From the NCBI GenBank assembly GCA_046482855.1, contig JAWOEH010000071.1, forward strand, positions 1 through 11,198: DNA of 11,198 nucleotides, written 5' to 3'. The position numbers and the translations under genes were made by a program. Shown here one piece after another: positions 1 through 7,718 of the stretch. The notes beneath the pieces are model-generated. The model worked only from the letters and a program-made list of their open reading frames with translations. It was not told where the DNA came from and made no database searches. Every line of letters starts with the position of its first letter. Within the stretch, counting starts at the first letter, position 1. The DNA is from CAYVSF01 sp046482855 (GTDB taxonomy: Bacteria; Bacteroidota; Bacteroidia; Bacteroidales; UBA12077).

Positions 1-31
1 AACCTATGCTTATGCTTAGGTTTTCCTTGTT
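1..31 (+). terminator. Possible weak terminator hairpin at left edge
   Basis: AACCTA (1-6) and TAGGTT (17-22) form a 6-bp inverted repeat around a 10-base loop, followed by the T-rich stretch TTTTCCTTGTTTT. This could end a transcript entering from the left. If so, the mannosidase operon would have its own promoter or depend on partial read-through. The left arm starts at the first base of the window, so the stem may be longer than can be seen. The stem is short and AT-rich, so this is tentative. Confidence 0.3.
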
Positions 32-46
32 TTAATCAGCTATACT

Positions 47-2998
47 ATGAAGCAAAAGATGCTGCCTTTACTCTTTTTCGTGCTCACCATACTGGGTGCA
101 TGTAGTACAAAGCCTGTTTTAACGCCGGCAGAGTATGTAAATCCTTTTATTGGTACCGGAGGCCATGGGCATACGTTCCCGGGGGCCACGGCTCCTTTCG
201 GAATGGTGCAACTCAGCCCTGATACCCGTCTTGAAGGCTGGGATGGTTGTTCCGGCTATCACGATTCCGATTCCATTATTTATGGATTCTCGCACACACA
301 CCTTAGTGGTACGGGTGTAGCTGATTATTGCGATATTTTGTTTATGCCCAAAACAGGTTCCACCCTTTGGCAAAACGGCTATAAGCAAGGTGTTGATAGT
401 GGGTATGCCTCTCGCTTTCGAAAATCGGAAGAGGAGGCCGGTGTTGGCTACTACCGCGTGTTGCTTGACGACTATCAGATAGAGGCCGAACTTACCGCTT
501 CGCAACGCGCCGGCTTTCATCGGTATACCTTTCCTGACTCGCAGAATGCACAGGTGATCATTGATCTTACCCATCGCGACGAAGTGCTGGAGGCAGATAT
601 CGAACAGGTTAGTGATACCGAAATTATTGGATTCCGGAAATCAAACTCCTGGGCCAGCGAACAGTATGTCTATTTCTATGCACGTTTTAATCAACCCATT
701 GATTCTTTCGTTATTGCGCTAAATGATTCGGTACATCCCGGGCTGCAAAAAGTGCATCACCAACACATTAAAGCCGCCCTGCATTTTTCCCTGCCTGTCG
801 ATACACCACTCTTGGCTAAGGTTGGTATTTCAGCAGTAAGTGCCAGAGGTGCTAAGCGCAATCTGGAAGAAGAGATTCCCCATTGGGATTTTGATCTTAC
901 CCGAAACCAAACCCGGAACCTATGGAACAAAGAATTAGATAAGATTGTGATAGAGGGAACACCCCAACAAAAAGAGATCTTCTATACCTCTTTATACCAC
1001 ACCATGATTGCTCCAAATGTGTTTATGGATGTCGATGGCCAATACCGGGGTACGGATCTGCAAATCCATCAGGCATCTGATTTTACTAACTATACGGTAT
1101 TTTCGCTATGGGACACTTACAGAGCCACCCATCCCCTCTACACAATTATCGATCGGGATCGTACCCGGGATTATATCCGCACCTTTTTGCATCAGTACAA
1201 GCATGGTGGACAGCTGCCTGTATGGGAGCTGGCGGGAAACTATACGGGCTGTATGATTGGCTACCACTCGGTGCCGGTTATTGTCGATGCGTATAGGAAG
1301 GGTATTCGGGACTTCGACACCACCTTGGCCCTGGAGGCCATGCAGCACAGTGCCATGCAGGAGCATTTGGGGCTTGCACCTTATCGTACGTATGGATTCA
1401 TTCCTGCACATTTGGAGCACGAGTCGGTATCAAAGACCCTGGAGTATGCCTATGACGATTGGTGTATTGCAATTATGGCCCGGGCAATGGGCAAGGAAGA
1501 GGTATATGATCAATATATCGAAAGGGCACAATACTACAAAAATCTATTCGACCCGCAAACCGGATTTATGCGTCCGCGCATGTTTGGTATGTGGAAAGAT
1601 CCGTTTGATCCGGCAGAGGTCGACTTTAATTATACCGAAGCCAATTCGTGGCAATACTCCTTTTATGTGCCTCAGGATGTTCAGGGCATGATTGCCTTGC
1701 ATGGGGGCGAGAAGGCTTTTGCTGCCAAACTCGATTCGCTGTTTGCCGCTCGTCCTAAGATCTCAGGGCGCCATCAGGTGGATATTACCGGCCTTATTGG
1801 TCAATATGCGCATGGCAATGAGCCAAGTCATCACATGGCCTACCTGTACAATTTTGTGGGACAGCCCTGGAAAACCCAGGAGCTTGTGCAGCAAATTATG
1901 CGCGAAATGTACACCCCTCAACCCGATGGTCTCATAGGCAATGAGGATTGCGGACAGATGTCGGCCTGGTATGTGTTTAGTGCGATGGGTTTTTACCCTG
2001 TAACGCCCGGAACTACGGAGTATATTTTGGGAAGTCCGGTATTGGAGCGTGCTGAAATCAAACTGGAAAATGGCAAGACCTTTACCCTTACTTCCAATGC
2101 TTCGGAAGATCGAAAATATGTGGCTTCGGTGAAGCTAAACGGACGCCCCTGGACCGCTACTTACCTGCCGCACGATAGTATTATGACCGGGGGAAAGCTG
2201 CACTTCGAAATGTCCGAAGAACCTGTAAAGAGCTATGGGCAAGGAGTTTCAGACAGGCCGCAAACCCGCATTGATGCTCCCCCAATCTTTCCGGCGCCCT
2301 ACACAAATGTGAAGAAACGAAGCTATACGGGTGTGCAGCGAGTGGAGTTGTTCTCGACGATTGAAGGGGCAGAAATTTTCTACACCCTCGATGGGCGTTC
2401 GCCTAAAAAATCGGGTAGTAGATACGAAGGCCCTTTTGAGGTGGAGGAATCGGTTGTCATTAGGTTTTATGCTAAGAAAGAAGGTATTGGAGAGAGCAAG
2501 GTAATAGATATGGAGCTCATTAAATTTCCCGAAGGGCGAAGTATTTCTCTTGCTACCGATTATCATCGTCAATATACCGCAGGAGGCGATAGTGCATTGA
2601 TTGATGGCATCCGCGGTACCAACGATTTTCGGTTGGGCGCCTGGCAAGGGTACAATGGACCCGATTTGAATGCTGTAGTCGACTTGGGAGAGCCCACTAC
2701 CATTCACCGACTAACTACGGGTTTCTTGCAGGATATTAACTCCTGGATATTTATGCCCGAGCGAGTGGAATACTACCTATCCGATGACGGTGAAACCTTC
2801 CGGAAGGTAGGAGTCGTTGAAAATCATGTGCCGAAAAATAAAGGGGGCGTTATTACCCATGATTATAGCGTGCACCTGGCACCTCAAAAGGCGCGTTATG
2901 TGAAAGTGGTAGGTGTAAGTGGGCGGATGTGTCCCGATTGGCATAAGGGCCATGGAAATCCTTTGTTTATTTTTGCCGATGAAATTGTAGTTCATTAA
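47..2998 (+). CDS. GH92 family alpha-mannosidase, lipoprotein, with chitobiase-C-like and F5/8 C-type modules
   Basis: This is a 983-residue exo-acting alpha-mannosidase of glycoside hydrolase family 92, a calcium-dependent inverting family that removes alpha-linked mannose from N-glycans or mannan. Residues 1-19 are a lipoprotein signal ending in the lipobox LGAC (Cys19), so the mature enzyme is membrane-anchored in the periplasm or on the surface. The N-terminal sandwich domain begins with the family hallmark YVNPFIGTGGHGHTFPG (about 30-45). The helical catalytic domain follows (about 300-730). It contains LWDTYRATHPL, GNEPSHHMAYLYN with Glu592 as the likely general acid, and GNEDCGQMSAW with Glu633/Asp634 near the expected base. 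Residues about 758-828 resemble the chitobiase/hexosaminidase C-terminal repeat (FYTLDGRSP). Residues about 832-983 resemble an F5/8 C (discoidin) module. The length exceeds a plain GH92 (about 730-760) because of these two modules. There is no clear Shine-Dalgarno before the ATG. It is the first gene of a unit with the permease and kinase. Family assignment is very secure; the exact linkage cleaved is not determined. Confidence 0.95.
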   Translation: MKQKMLPLLFFVLTILGACSTKPVLTPAEYVNPFIGTGGHGHTFPGATAPFGMVQLSPDTRLEGWDGCSGYHDSDSIIYGFSHTHLSGTGVADYCDILFMPKTGSTLWQNGYKQGVDSGYASRFRKSEEEAGVGYYRVLLDDYQIEAELTASQRAGFHRYTFPDSQNAQVIIDLTHRDEVLEADIEQVSDTEIIGFRKSNSWASEQYVYFYARFNQPIDSFVIALNDSVHPGLQKVHHQHIKAALHFSLPVDTPLLAKVGISAVSARGAKRNLEEEIPHWDFDLTRNQTRNLWNKELDKIVIEGTPQQKEIFYTSLYHTMIAPNVFMDVDGQYRGTDLQIHQASDFTNYTVFSLWDTYRATHPLYTIIDRDRTRDYIRTFLHQYKHGGQLPVWELAGNYTGCMIGYHSVPVIVDAYRKGIRDFDTTLALEAMQHSAMQEHLGLAPYRTYGFIPAHLEHESVSKTLEYAYDDWCIAIMARAMGKEEVYDQYIERAQYYKNLFDPQTGFMRPRMFGMWKDPFDPAEVDFNYTEANSWQYSFYVPQDVQGMIALHGGEKAFAAKLDSLFAARPKISGRHQVDITGLIGQYAHGNEPSHHMAYLYNFVGQPWKTQELVQQIMREMYTPQPDGLIGNEDCGQMSAWYVFSAMGFYPVTPGTTEYILGSPVLERAEIKLENGKTFTLTSNASEDRKYVASVKLNGRPWTATYLPHDSIMTGGKLHFEMSEEPVKSYGQGVSDRPQTRIDAPPIFPAPYTNVKKRSYTGVQRVELFSTIEGAEIFYTLDGRSPKKSGSRYEGPFEVEESVVIRFYAKKEGIGESKVIDMELIKFPEGRSISLATDYHRQYTAGGDSALIDGIRGTNDFRLGAWQGYNGPDLNAVVDLGEPTTIHRLTTGFLQDINSWIFMPERVEYYLSDDGETFRKVGVVENHVPKNKGGVITHDYSVHLAPQKARYVKVVGVSGRMCPDWHKGHGNPLFIFADEIVVH

Positions 2999-3045
2999 AA
3001 TATGAGGCTGATTAATGCTAAGAATCTGATTTTAAAACACAACCT

Positions 3046-4434
3046 ATGTCACAAGAAAACAACCAAAAAAAGAGTTATACAGGTCCCTTTATCGTTGTAA
3101 CAGGCTTGTTCTTTATGTGGGGATTTATGACCAGTATGAATGATATTCTTATTCCTTATCTGAAGAATGTATTCTCGCTCAGCCATGCTCAGTCGATGCT
3201 GGTACAGTTTAGTTTCTTTGGGGCTTATTTTATCGGTTCCGTTATCTATTTCTTCATCTCCTCAAAGACGGGTGATCCCATTAATCGTATTGGCTATAAA
3301 AATGGCATTTTAATCGGGTTGGTGTTGTCGGCGATGGGATCGGCACTGTTTTATCCGGCTGCCGAGCTGGTATCCTATGGGTTCTTTTTGGCGGCACTTT
3401 TTATCCTGGGGTTGGGGTTTACCCTGCTCCAAATAGCTGCCAATCCCTATGTGGCTATTCTTGGCACCGAGGATACCGCTTCCAGTCGGTTGAATCTGGC
3501 TCAGGGTTTCAACTCGCTGGGAACTACCGTGGCTCCGTTGCTTGGCGGCTTTTTGGTGTTCAAGTATTTTGTGAATGCTGCAGGTGCCGATTCCGTAAAA
3601 GTACCTTACCTGGTTTTCGCTCTTGTGTTTGGTTTGTTGGCTATTCTTGTAAAAATGAGTGATTTGCCGCGGTTTTTCAACGAGGAGGATGTAGACGCCG
3701 GTGCCGGTGCTTTAAAATATCGCCATTTGGTGTTAGGCATGATTGCCATATTCATGTATGTAGGTAGCGAAGTGGGCATAGGCAGTATTATGATTAGCTT
3801 TTTGGGGCTGGAGTCCATTGCTGGCTTGCCGGAGGCTGAGGCAAGTGTGTACGTCTCCTTTTATTGGGGCGGTTTGATGATTGGCCGTTTCATGGGAGCT
3901 GTCTCGCTAAGCGGCATGAAGGCTAATTTGAAGTACGGACTTATGCTCCTGGTTCCTGTGATAGCCTTTTTGGTTATTGGCTATTTTAAAGCATGGGATG
4001 TGGCCTTGATCTATGGCATTTTTCTGGTTTTAAACTATATTGCTTTCGTTGGAGGAAAATCCTTAGCGGCACGGACGTTGTTTATTTTTGCCCTGATAGC
4101 TGTGGCGCTGCTTACTGTCGCCCTGTTTAACACCGGGCTGGTAGCTATGTGGGCAGTGATTGGTGTGGGGATTTTTAATTCCATTATGTGGTCCAATATT
4201 TTTACCCTGGCCATTGCCAAGCTCGGAAAATATACCTCACAGGGGAGTTCGCTACTTGTTATGGCCATACTGGGCGGTGCCTTAATGCCATTGCTTCAGG
4301 GAGGCGTTGCCGATACTCTGGGAGTACATTATTCCTTTATTGTGCCTATCTTTGGGTACTTATATATTGCTTTTTATGGATTAATAGGCTATAAACCTGT
4401 TATTCCTGAATCGATAAAAACGACGAAAAATTAA
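3046..4434 (+). CDS. MFS sugar permease, FucP/GluP (glucose/galactose/fucose:H+ symporter) family
   Basis: This 462-residue polytopic inner-membrane protein of the major facilitator superfamily has about twelve hydrophobic segments. Family signatures are visible in the first half: LFFMWGFMTSMNDILIPYLK (about 21-40, with the Asn-Asp pair at 32-33), LQIAANPYVAILG (128-140), and SRLNLAQGFNSLGTTVAPLLG (147-167). These are characteristic of the FucP/GluP subgroup, which imports hexoses with protons. It is somewhat longer than the usual 410-440 residues, because of the central cytoplasmic loop (about 205-225) and the later half. It begins 47 bp after the mannosidase with no terminator between and is followed 5 bp later by a sugar kinase. 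The substrate is therefore inferred to be mannose, with glucose or galactose possible. The substrate cannot be read from sequence alone. Confidence 0.9.
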   Translation: MSQENNQKKSYTGPFIVVTGLFFMWGFMTSMNDILIPYLKNVFSLSHAQSMLVQFSFFGAYFIGSVIYFFISSKTGDPINRIGYKNGILIGLVLSAMGSALFYPAAELVSYGFFLAALFILGLGFTLLQIAANPYVAILGTEDTASSRLNLAQGFNSLGTTVAPLLGGFLVFKYFVNAAGADSVKVPYLVFALVFGLLAILVKMSDLPRFFNEEDVDAGAGALKYRHLVLGMIAIFMYVGSEVGIGSIMISFLGLESIAGLPEAEASVYVSFYWGGLMIGRFMGAVSLSGMKANLKYGLMLLVPVIAFLVIGYFKAWDVALIYGIFLVLNYIAFVGGKSLAARTLFIFALIAVALLTVALFNTGLVAMWAVIGVGIFNSIMWSNIFTLAIAKLGKYTSQGSSLLVMAILGGALMPLLQGGVADTLGVHYSFIVPIFGYLYIAFYGLIGYKPVIPESIKTTKN

Positions 4435-4442
4435 GGAGTATG
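4433..4442 (+). promoter_or_regulatory. Shine-Dalgarno-like AAGGAG overlapping the permease stop and next to the kinase start
   Basis: The sequence TAAGGAGTATG contains the permease stop (4432-4434), a GGAG core (4435-4438) and the kinase ATG (4440-4442). The spacing from GGAG to ATG is only one base, shorter than optimal. Translational coupling by terminating ribosomes is therefore as likely an explanation for initiation as direct 16S pairing. Confidence 0.35.
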
Positions 4443-5417
4443 GCCAGGAAAGATCTTGCGGTTGGAATAGATATTGGCGGCACCAATGTTTGCTATGGAT
4501 TTGTAACCCCCCAGGGACAGTTGCTACACGAAGGCACATTTCCCATAAATCAATATGAGGATCCTAAAGTATTTACCCTGTTACTTGCAAAGCGACTAAC
4601 AGAGGAATTTCGGGAGTTTACATCCGACTATCAGTTGAAAGGGGTGGGTATTGGCGCTCCCAACGGGAACTTCCATCATGGAACCATCGAATTTGCGCCA
4701 AACCTTAAGTGGAAAGGAATTGTCCGTTTAGCTGACATGTTTCGTGAGGAGATGAAAGTCCCTGTTTTGCTTACCAATGATGCTAATGCCGCTGCGATTG
4801 GTGAAATGATGTATGGCGCAGCTCAAGGCATGCGCGACTTTTTAATGGTTACCCTTGGAACGGGGCTGGGAAGCGGTTTTGTCGCTAATGGCGATTTGAT
4901 TCTTGGACACGATGGATTTGCCGGAGAATTGGGCCATACCATCGTATACCCCGATGGACGTGAATGCGGATGTGGCCGAAAAGGGTGCCTGGAAACCTAT
5001 ACCTCCGCAACGGGTGTGGTACGAACAGCTTTAAAATTGATGGCCAACTCACGCGCCGAAAGTCCCTTGAGAGCAGTAGCTCCCAATCAGCTTACGGCCA
5101 AAATTATTGCCGAGCAGGCTAGAAAAGGCGATCCTCTGGCCGTGGAGGTTTTTGATTATACCAGCGAAGTGCTGGGGATGAAGCTGGCCGATGCAGTGGC
5201 TATTACTTCACCTGAAGCCATCTTCCTGTTTGGGGGACTTACTCAGGCGGGTGATTTGATCTTTAAAAATACTGAGCGTTATATGGAACAATACCTCTTA
5301 CCCATTTATAGAAATAAAGTAAAGATTCTGCCTTCGGCGTTACCCGAAAATCAGGTAGCTATCCTTGGTGCTGCGGCGCTTGTAGGAAAGTATGAAAAAA
5401 ATGGAACCCCAGATTAA
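4440..5417 (+). CDS. ROK family hexose kinase (glucokinase/mannokinase-like)
   Basis: This 325-residue cytoplasmic ATP-dependent sugar kinase belongs to the ROK family. The phosphate-binding loop is VGIDIGGTN (8-16). The catalytic Asp is Asp114 in LTNDANAAAIGE. The second nucleotide-binding motif is LGTGLGSGF (139-147). The structural zinc site is complete: His166 in GELGH plus CGCGRKGC with Cys176, Cys178 and Cys183, followed by Glu185. There is no DNA-binding domain at the N-terminus, so it is a kinase rather than a ROK repressor. It is the third gene of the mannosidase-permease-kinase unit, 5 bp after the permease. The inferred role is to phosphorylate imported hexose at C6, making mannose-6-phosphate or glucose-6-phosphate. 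ROK kinases of Bacteroidota are known to accept glucose, mannose and N-acetylglucosamine, so narrow specificity should not be assumed. Confidence 0.92.
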   Translation: MARKDLAVGIDIGGTNVCYGFVTPQGQLLHEGTFPINQYEDPKVFTLLLAKRLTEEFREFTSDYQLKGVGIGAPNGNFHHGTIEFAPNLKWKGIVRLADMFREEMKVPVLLTNDANAAAIGEMMYGAAQGMRDFLMVTLGTGLGSGFVANGDLILGHDGFAGELGHTIVYPDGRECGCGRKGCLETYTSATGVVRTALKLMANSRAESPLRAVAPNQLTAKIIAEQARKGDPLAVEVFDYTSEVLGMKLADAVAITSPEAIFLFGGLTQAGDLIFKNTERYMEQYLLPIYRNKVKILPSALPENQVAILGAAALVGKYEKNGTPD

Positions 5418-5571
5418 ACCCTCAACGATGTTTGTCATCTAAAATTTGAAAGTTGACTGTTTATCTTATGATAATGCACGGGAATGGTCAGTTGACTTCA
5501 ATTTGATAAGATAGAGACATATAACGATTTTTCGGGTAAAGTGAGGTACACACAAGTTGTGTACAGAGAGT
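5418..5571. repeat. Intergenic stretch with interlocking short repeats between kinase and terminator
   Basis: Three patterns stand out. AGTTGACT occurs directly at 5451-5458 and 5490-5497. AATTTGA occurs at 5443-5449 and 5500-5506, so the two words appear in swapped order. TATCTTAT (5462-5469) and ATAAGATA (5506-5513) are a perfect inverted pair that could close a stem around the middle. Further on, GTACACA (5546-5552) and TGTGTAC (5558-5564) form a 7-bp dyad. No ORF of note is present. This may be a structured 3' untranslated region of the sugar operon or a small RNA ending at the terminator that follows. Function is unknown. Confidence 0.4.
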
Positions 5572-5601
5572 AAAAAGGGTGGAGTGGAGGCCACCCTTTT
5601 T
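5572..5601. terminator. Bidirectional intrinsic terminator between convergent kinase and amidase genes
   Basis: AAAAAGGGTGG (5572-5582) pairs with CCACCCTTTTT (5591-5601) around an 8-base loop. The core is six G-C-rich pairs flanked by an A-run on one side and a T-run on the other, so it can work on both strands. It lies just past the amidase stop (5607-5609) and 155 bp after the kinase stop, as expected for a shared terminator of two converging genes. Confidence 0.85.
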
Positions 5602-5606
5602 TTATT

Positions 5607-7271
5607 TTATTGCAGAAAGTAGTCAGGATGTTTTTTATGATGTCCTGTTTCCTCCTGAATCATGGCTGCAAAGCGCAAAATTTTATGCTCCTCAAATAAG
5701 TTTCCTAAAAACGTAATACTTGTGGGACGATTTTTTTCGTCAAATCCTGTGGGAATTACCACAGCGGGTTGCCCTGTCAGGTTTGTGGCCAGAAGTTGGT
5801 TGCCTACAAATGAGGGGGCAATAATTACATCGTATGTACTGAATAGCTTGTGCATGGCTATTTGCAATTCCGCTCTTATTTGGTTGGCCAATATGTAATC
5901 GGCTGCGGGAATCAGGCGTCCTTGCCGGAAAATGGCGGGCCAGGCATGCCGATGTTGCTGGACCATGGCGGTATCTGCATCCCTGTCGGTAAGTCGGGCA
6001 AATGCAGCCGCTGCCTCTGCTTCTAATATCAGACTTAACGATTGTATGGGGAAATCCGATGGCATGTTGATGGGGGTTAAATCGTATCCTTTTCCCTCAA
6101 GCATACTTAATATGCTGCTATCGTTGCTATGTTCCCGGTACTCTTCCTGAAAAAGATCCTGAAAATAGGCCACTTTAAACCCCTGTGTGCTTTGGTGGCT
6201 GTTGTAGGGAAAGTCGATTGTGCTAGTTGAGGGATCCAATGGGTCGGCACCGTGAATCTGTGCCAAAACCATGGCTGCTCCCTCTGCCGAACGGCATATG
6301 GGGCCTACTTTGTCCATGGACCAGCTAAGGGCCATAGCTCCGTGGCGCGAAACACGACCGTATGTGGGGCGCAGTCCTGTAACGCCGCAACGCGACGAGG
6401 GGGAGATAATGCTTCCCCAGGTTTCGGTACCAATGCTGAAACCTACCAGGCCTGCCGAGGTAGCTGCGGACGAACCGGCGGAGGAGCCACTGGAGCCTTG
6501 CGTTAAATCCCAGGGGTTTTTTGTTACACCCCCAAACCACACATCACCCATAGCCAGAGCGCCGAGTGTAAGCTTGCCCAAAAGTACCGCCCCAGCCTCT
6601 TCTAGTTTCTTTACGATAGTTGCTGTGGTTGCTACTTCTTGATTTTTGTAAGGCACCGCTCCCCAGGTGGTGGGGTAGCCTTCAACCGCAAACAGATCTT
6701 TAATGCCATAAGGAATACCATGCAAGGGCCCACGGTAGATGCCTTGCTTTAACTCCCGATCGGCACGGGCAGCTTGTTCCATAGCCAGTTCCTCGGTGAG
6801 GGTAATAAGGCACTGCAATGTGTCGGAGTAAGTTTTTAACCGATTTAAATAAAGTTTCGTAAGGGCTGTGGAGGTAAGTTTTCCTCCTTTAATCAGGGAT
6901 GAGAGTTCCGGAAGCGTATAGAATGCAAGTTCTGCTTCGCTTTTGGGAACCGCCCCGGGGAAATGAAGCCCAAACTCAGGGGTGCCTTCGGGAAGATCAA
7001 CCTCTTCGCCTATGGGAATCGACTGAAATACCAACGGATTTGGTGTATGGTTGTGAATCGATGCGCTGCGGATTTTGCTGTATTGGTTTAGCTTGGATTG
7101 AGCGTCATTAATCAGCGTGTCCACTTGTTTGGGGGTGTACTCAAGTCCTAGTGTCTTTGTTGTTTGCACCAGATTGTTGTGGGTGAGTGACGAGTCCTCG
7201 GATTTTTCCTGACAGCTGCTGAAAATACAAGTCATGGCTGCTGCAAGAATAAGGGGCAGGTGTTTTCGCAT
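5607..7271 (-). CDS. Amidase signature family hydrolase, lipoprotein
   Basis: This 554-residue enzyme of the amidase signature family uses a Ser-cisSer-Lys triad to hydrolyse amide bonds. The likely triad is Lys191 in HGIPYGIKD, Ser263 in the glycine/serine-rich loop (258-270) and nucleophile Ser287 in GTETWGSI. The 24-residue gap between the two serines equals that in fatty acid amide hydrolase. Residues 1-20 form a lipoprotein signal ending in FSSC (Cys20), so it should act outside the cytoplasm. This argues against a role as GatA of the tRNA amidotransferase, as does the lack of gatB/gatC neighbours. About 95 residues between the signal and the conserved domain have no assigned function; such N-terminal extensions occur in this subgroup of secreted amidases. 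The start is ATG without Shine-Dalgarno. It is a single gene, convergent with the sugar operon and divergent from the DUF2007 gene. The substrate is unknown: it could be a peptide amide, an acyl amide or an amino-acid amide. Confidence 0.9.
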   Translation of the reverse strand: MRKHLPLILAAAMTCIFSSCQEKSEDSSLTHNNLVQTTKTLGLEYTPKQVDTLINDAQSKLNQYSKIRSASIHNHTPNPLVFQSIPIGEEVDLPEGTPEFGLHFPGAVPKSEAELAFYTLPELSSLIKGGKLTSTALTKLYLNRLKTYSDTLQCLITLTEELAMEQAARADRELKQGIYRGPLHGIPYGIKDLFAVEGYPTTWGAVPYKNQEVATTATIVKKLEEAGAVLLGKLTLGALAMGDVWFGGVTKNPWDLTQGSSGSSAGSSAATSAGLVGFSIGTETWGSIISPSSRCGVTGLRPTYGRVSRHGAMALSWSMDKVGPICRSAEGAAMVLAQIHGADPLDPSTSTIDFPYNSHQSTQGFKVAYFQDLFQEEYREHSNDSSILSMLEGKGYDLTPINMPSDFPIQSLSLILEAEAAAAFARLTDRDADTAMVQQHRHAWPAIFRQGRLIPAADYILANQIRAELQIAMHKLFSTYDVIIAPSFVGNQLLATNLTGQPAVVIPTGFDEKNRPTSITFLGNLFEEHKILRFAAMIQEETGHHKKHPDYFLQ

Positions 7272-7370
7272 AGGGTTGTTTTTTTGTTAATTCTGGTATA
7301 GCGTGAATTCGTTACAATATAAGGGAAACATGTTGTTTTATCAATTGCCCGTCAATGAGTTATTTTTTTA

Positions 7371-7396
7371 GATCGGTTTAATACCTGATCGTTTAA
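7371..7396. repeat. Direct repeat GATCGGTTTAA / GATCGTTTAA in divergent promoter region
   Basis: GATCGGTTTAA (7371-7381) and GATCGTTTAA (7387-7396) are near-identical words offset by 16 bp in the spacer between the divergent amidase and DUF2007 genes. The second runs into the palindrome GTTTAAAC (7391-7398). It lies just upstream of the putative DUF2007 promoter, so it could be an operator, but it is short and AT-rich enough to arise by chance. Confidence 0.3.
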
Positions 7397-7425
7397 ACAG
7401 CTATTTGAATCTTTTTGTATCTTTA
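7392..7425 (+). promoter_or_regulatory. Possible Bacteroidota-type promoter for the DUF2007 gene
   Basis: TATCTTTA (7418-7425) matches the Bacteroidota -7 element TAnnTTTG in all but the last base. At the -33 position only TTTA (7392-7395) is found, 22 bases upstream. Transcription would begin near 7432 and leave a leader of roughly 35-55 bases. The match is imperfect at both elements. Confidence 0.3.
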
Positions 7426-7466
7426 AGAACGACTCCACTAAACAAATAGAGGGTATTTTGAGTAGT

Positions 7467-7718
7467 ATGTTAAAAGACAAACCTATGAGTAGTGAATCAG
7501 ATTTAGTAAGTGTATTTGCAGGTCCCATCGTAGAAGCCGAATATTTAAAGCGTTATCTTATCGACAATCATGTTGATGTGTTTATTCGTAATGATATGCA
7601 ATCGGGTTTAGCTGCCGGTTTTGGCGCGGCTACCCCCGGAACGGCTGTGCAATTACGTGTACATCGCGATGAATATGATCGCGCAAAGGAACTAATTGAG
7701 GCCTATAAAAAAGAGTAA
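7467..7718 (+). CDS. DUF2007 family small protein (putative signal-transducing protein)
   Basis: This is a small soluble protein of 83 residues from the ATG at 7467. The family pattern is visible: VSVFAGPIVEAEYLKRYLIDN at the start, a central IRNDMQSGLAAGFGAATPGTAVQ segment, and LRVHRDEYDRAKELIEAY at the end. DUF2007 folds as a small ferredoxin-like alpha/beta domain of unknown biochemical role, described in databases as a putative signal-transducing protein. Three in-frame starts are possible: TTG 7458 (GAGGG 4 bases upstream), ATG 7467 and ATG 7485. Homologues usually begin five to ten residues before the VF.GP motif, which favours 7485; I report the longer ATG form. The stop codon directly abuts the stop of the convergent PHP gene. 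There is no signal peptide or membrane segment. Confidence 0.8.
   Translation: MLKDKPMSSESDLVSVFAGPIVEAEYLKRYLIDNHVDVFIRNDMQSGLAAGFGAATPGTAVQLRVHRDEYDRAKELIEAYKKE

Noticed and set aside
119..574. Minus-strand 151-codon ORF inside the mannosidase gene
   Set aside because: It is a shadow frame of the well-supported GH92 coding sequence, with no family resemblance.
2249..2707. Minus-strand 152-codon ORF inside the mannosidase C-terminus
   Set aside because: It lies antisense to conserved C-terminal modules, and its composition is that of a shadow frame.
5607..7271. Annotation of the amidase as GatA of the tRNA amidotransferase
   Set aside because: A lipoprotein signal peptide and the absence of gatB/gatC nearby make a cytoplasmic tRNA role unlikely.
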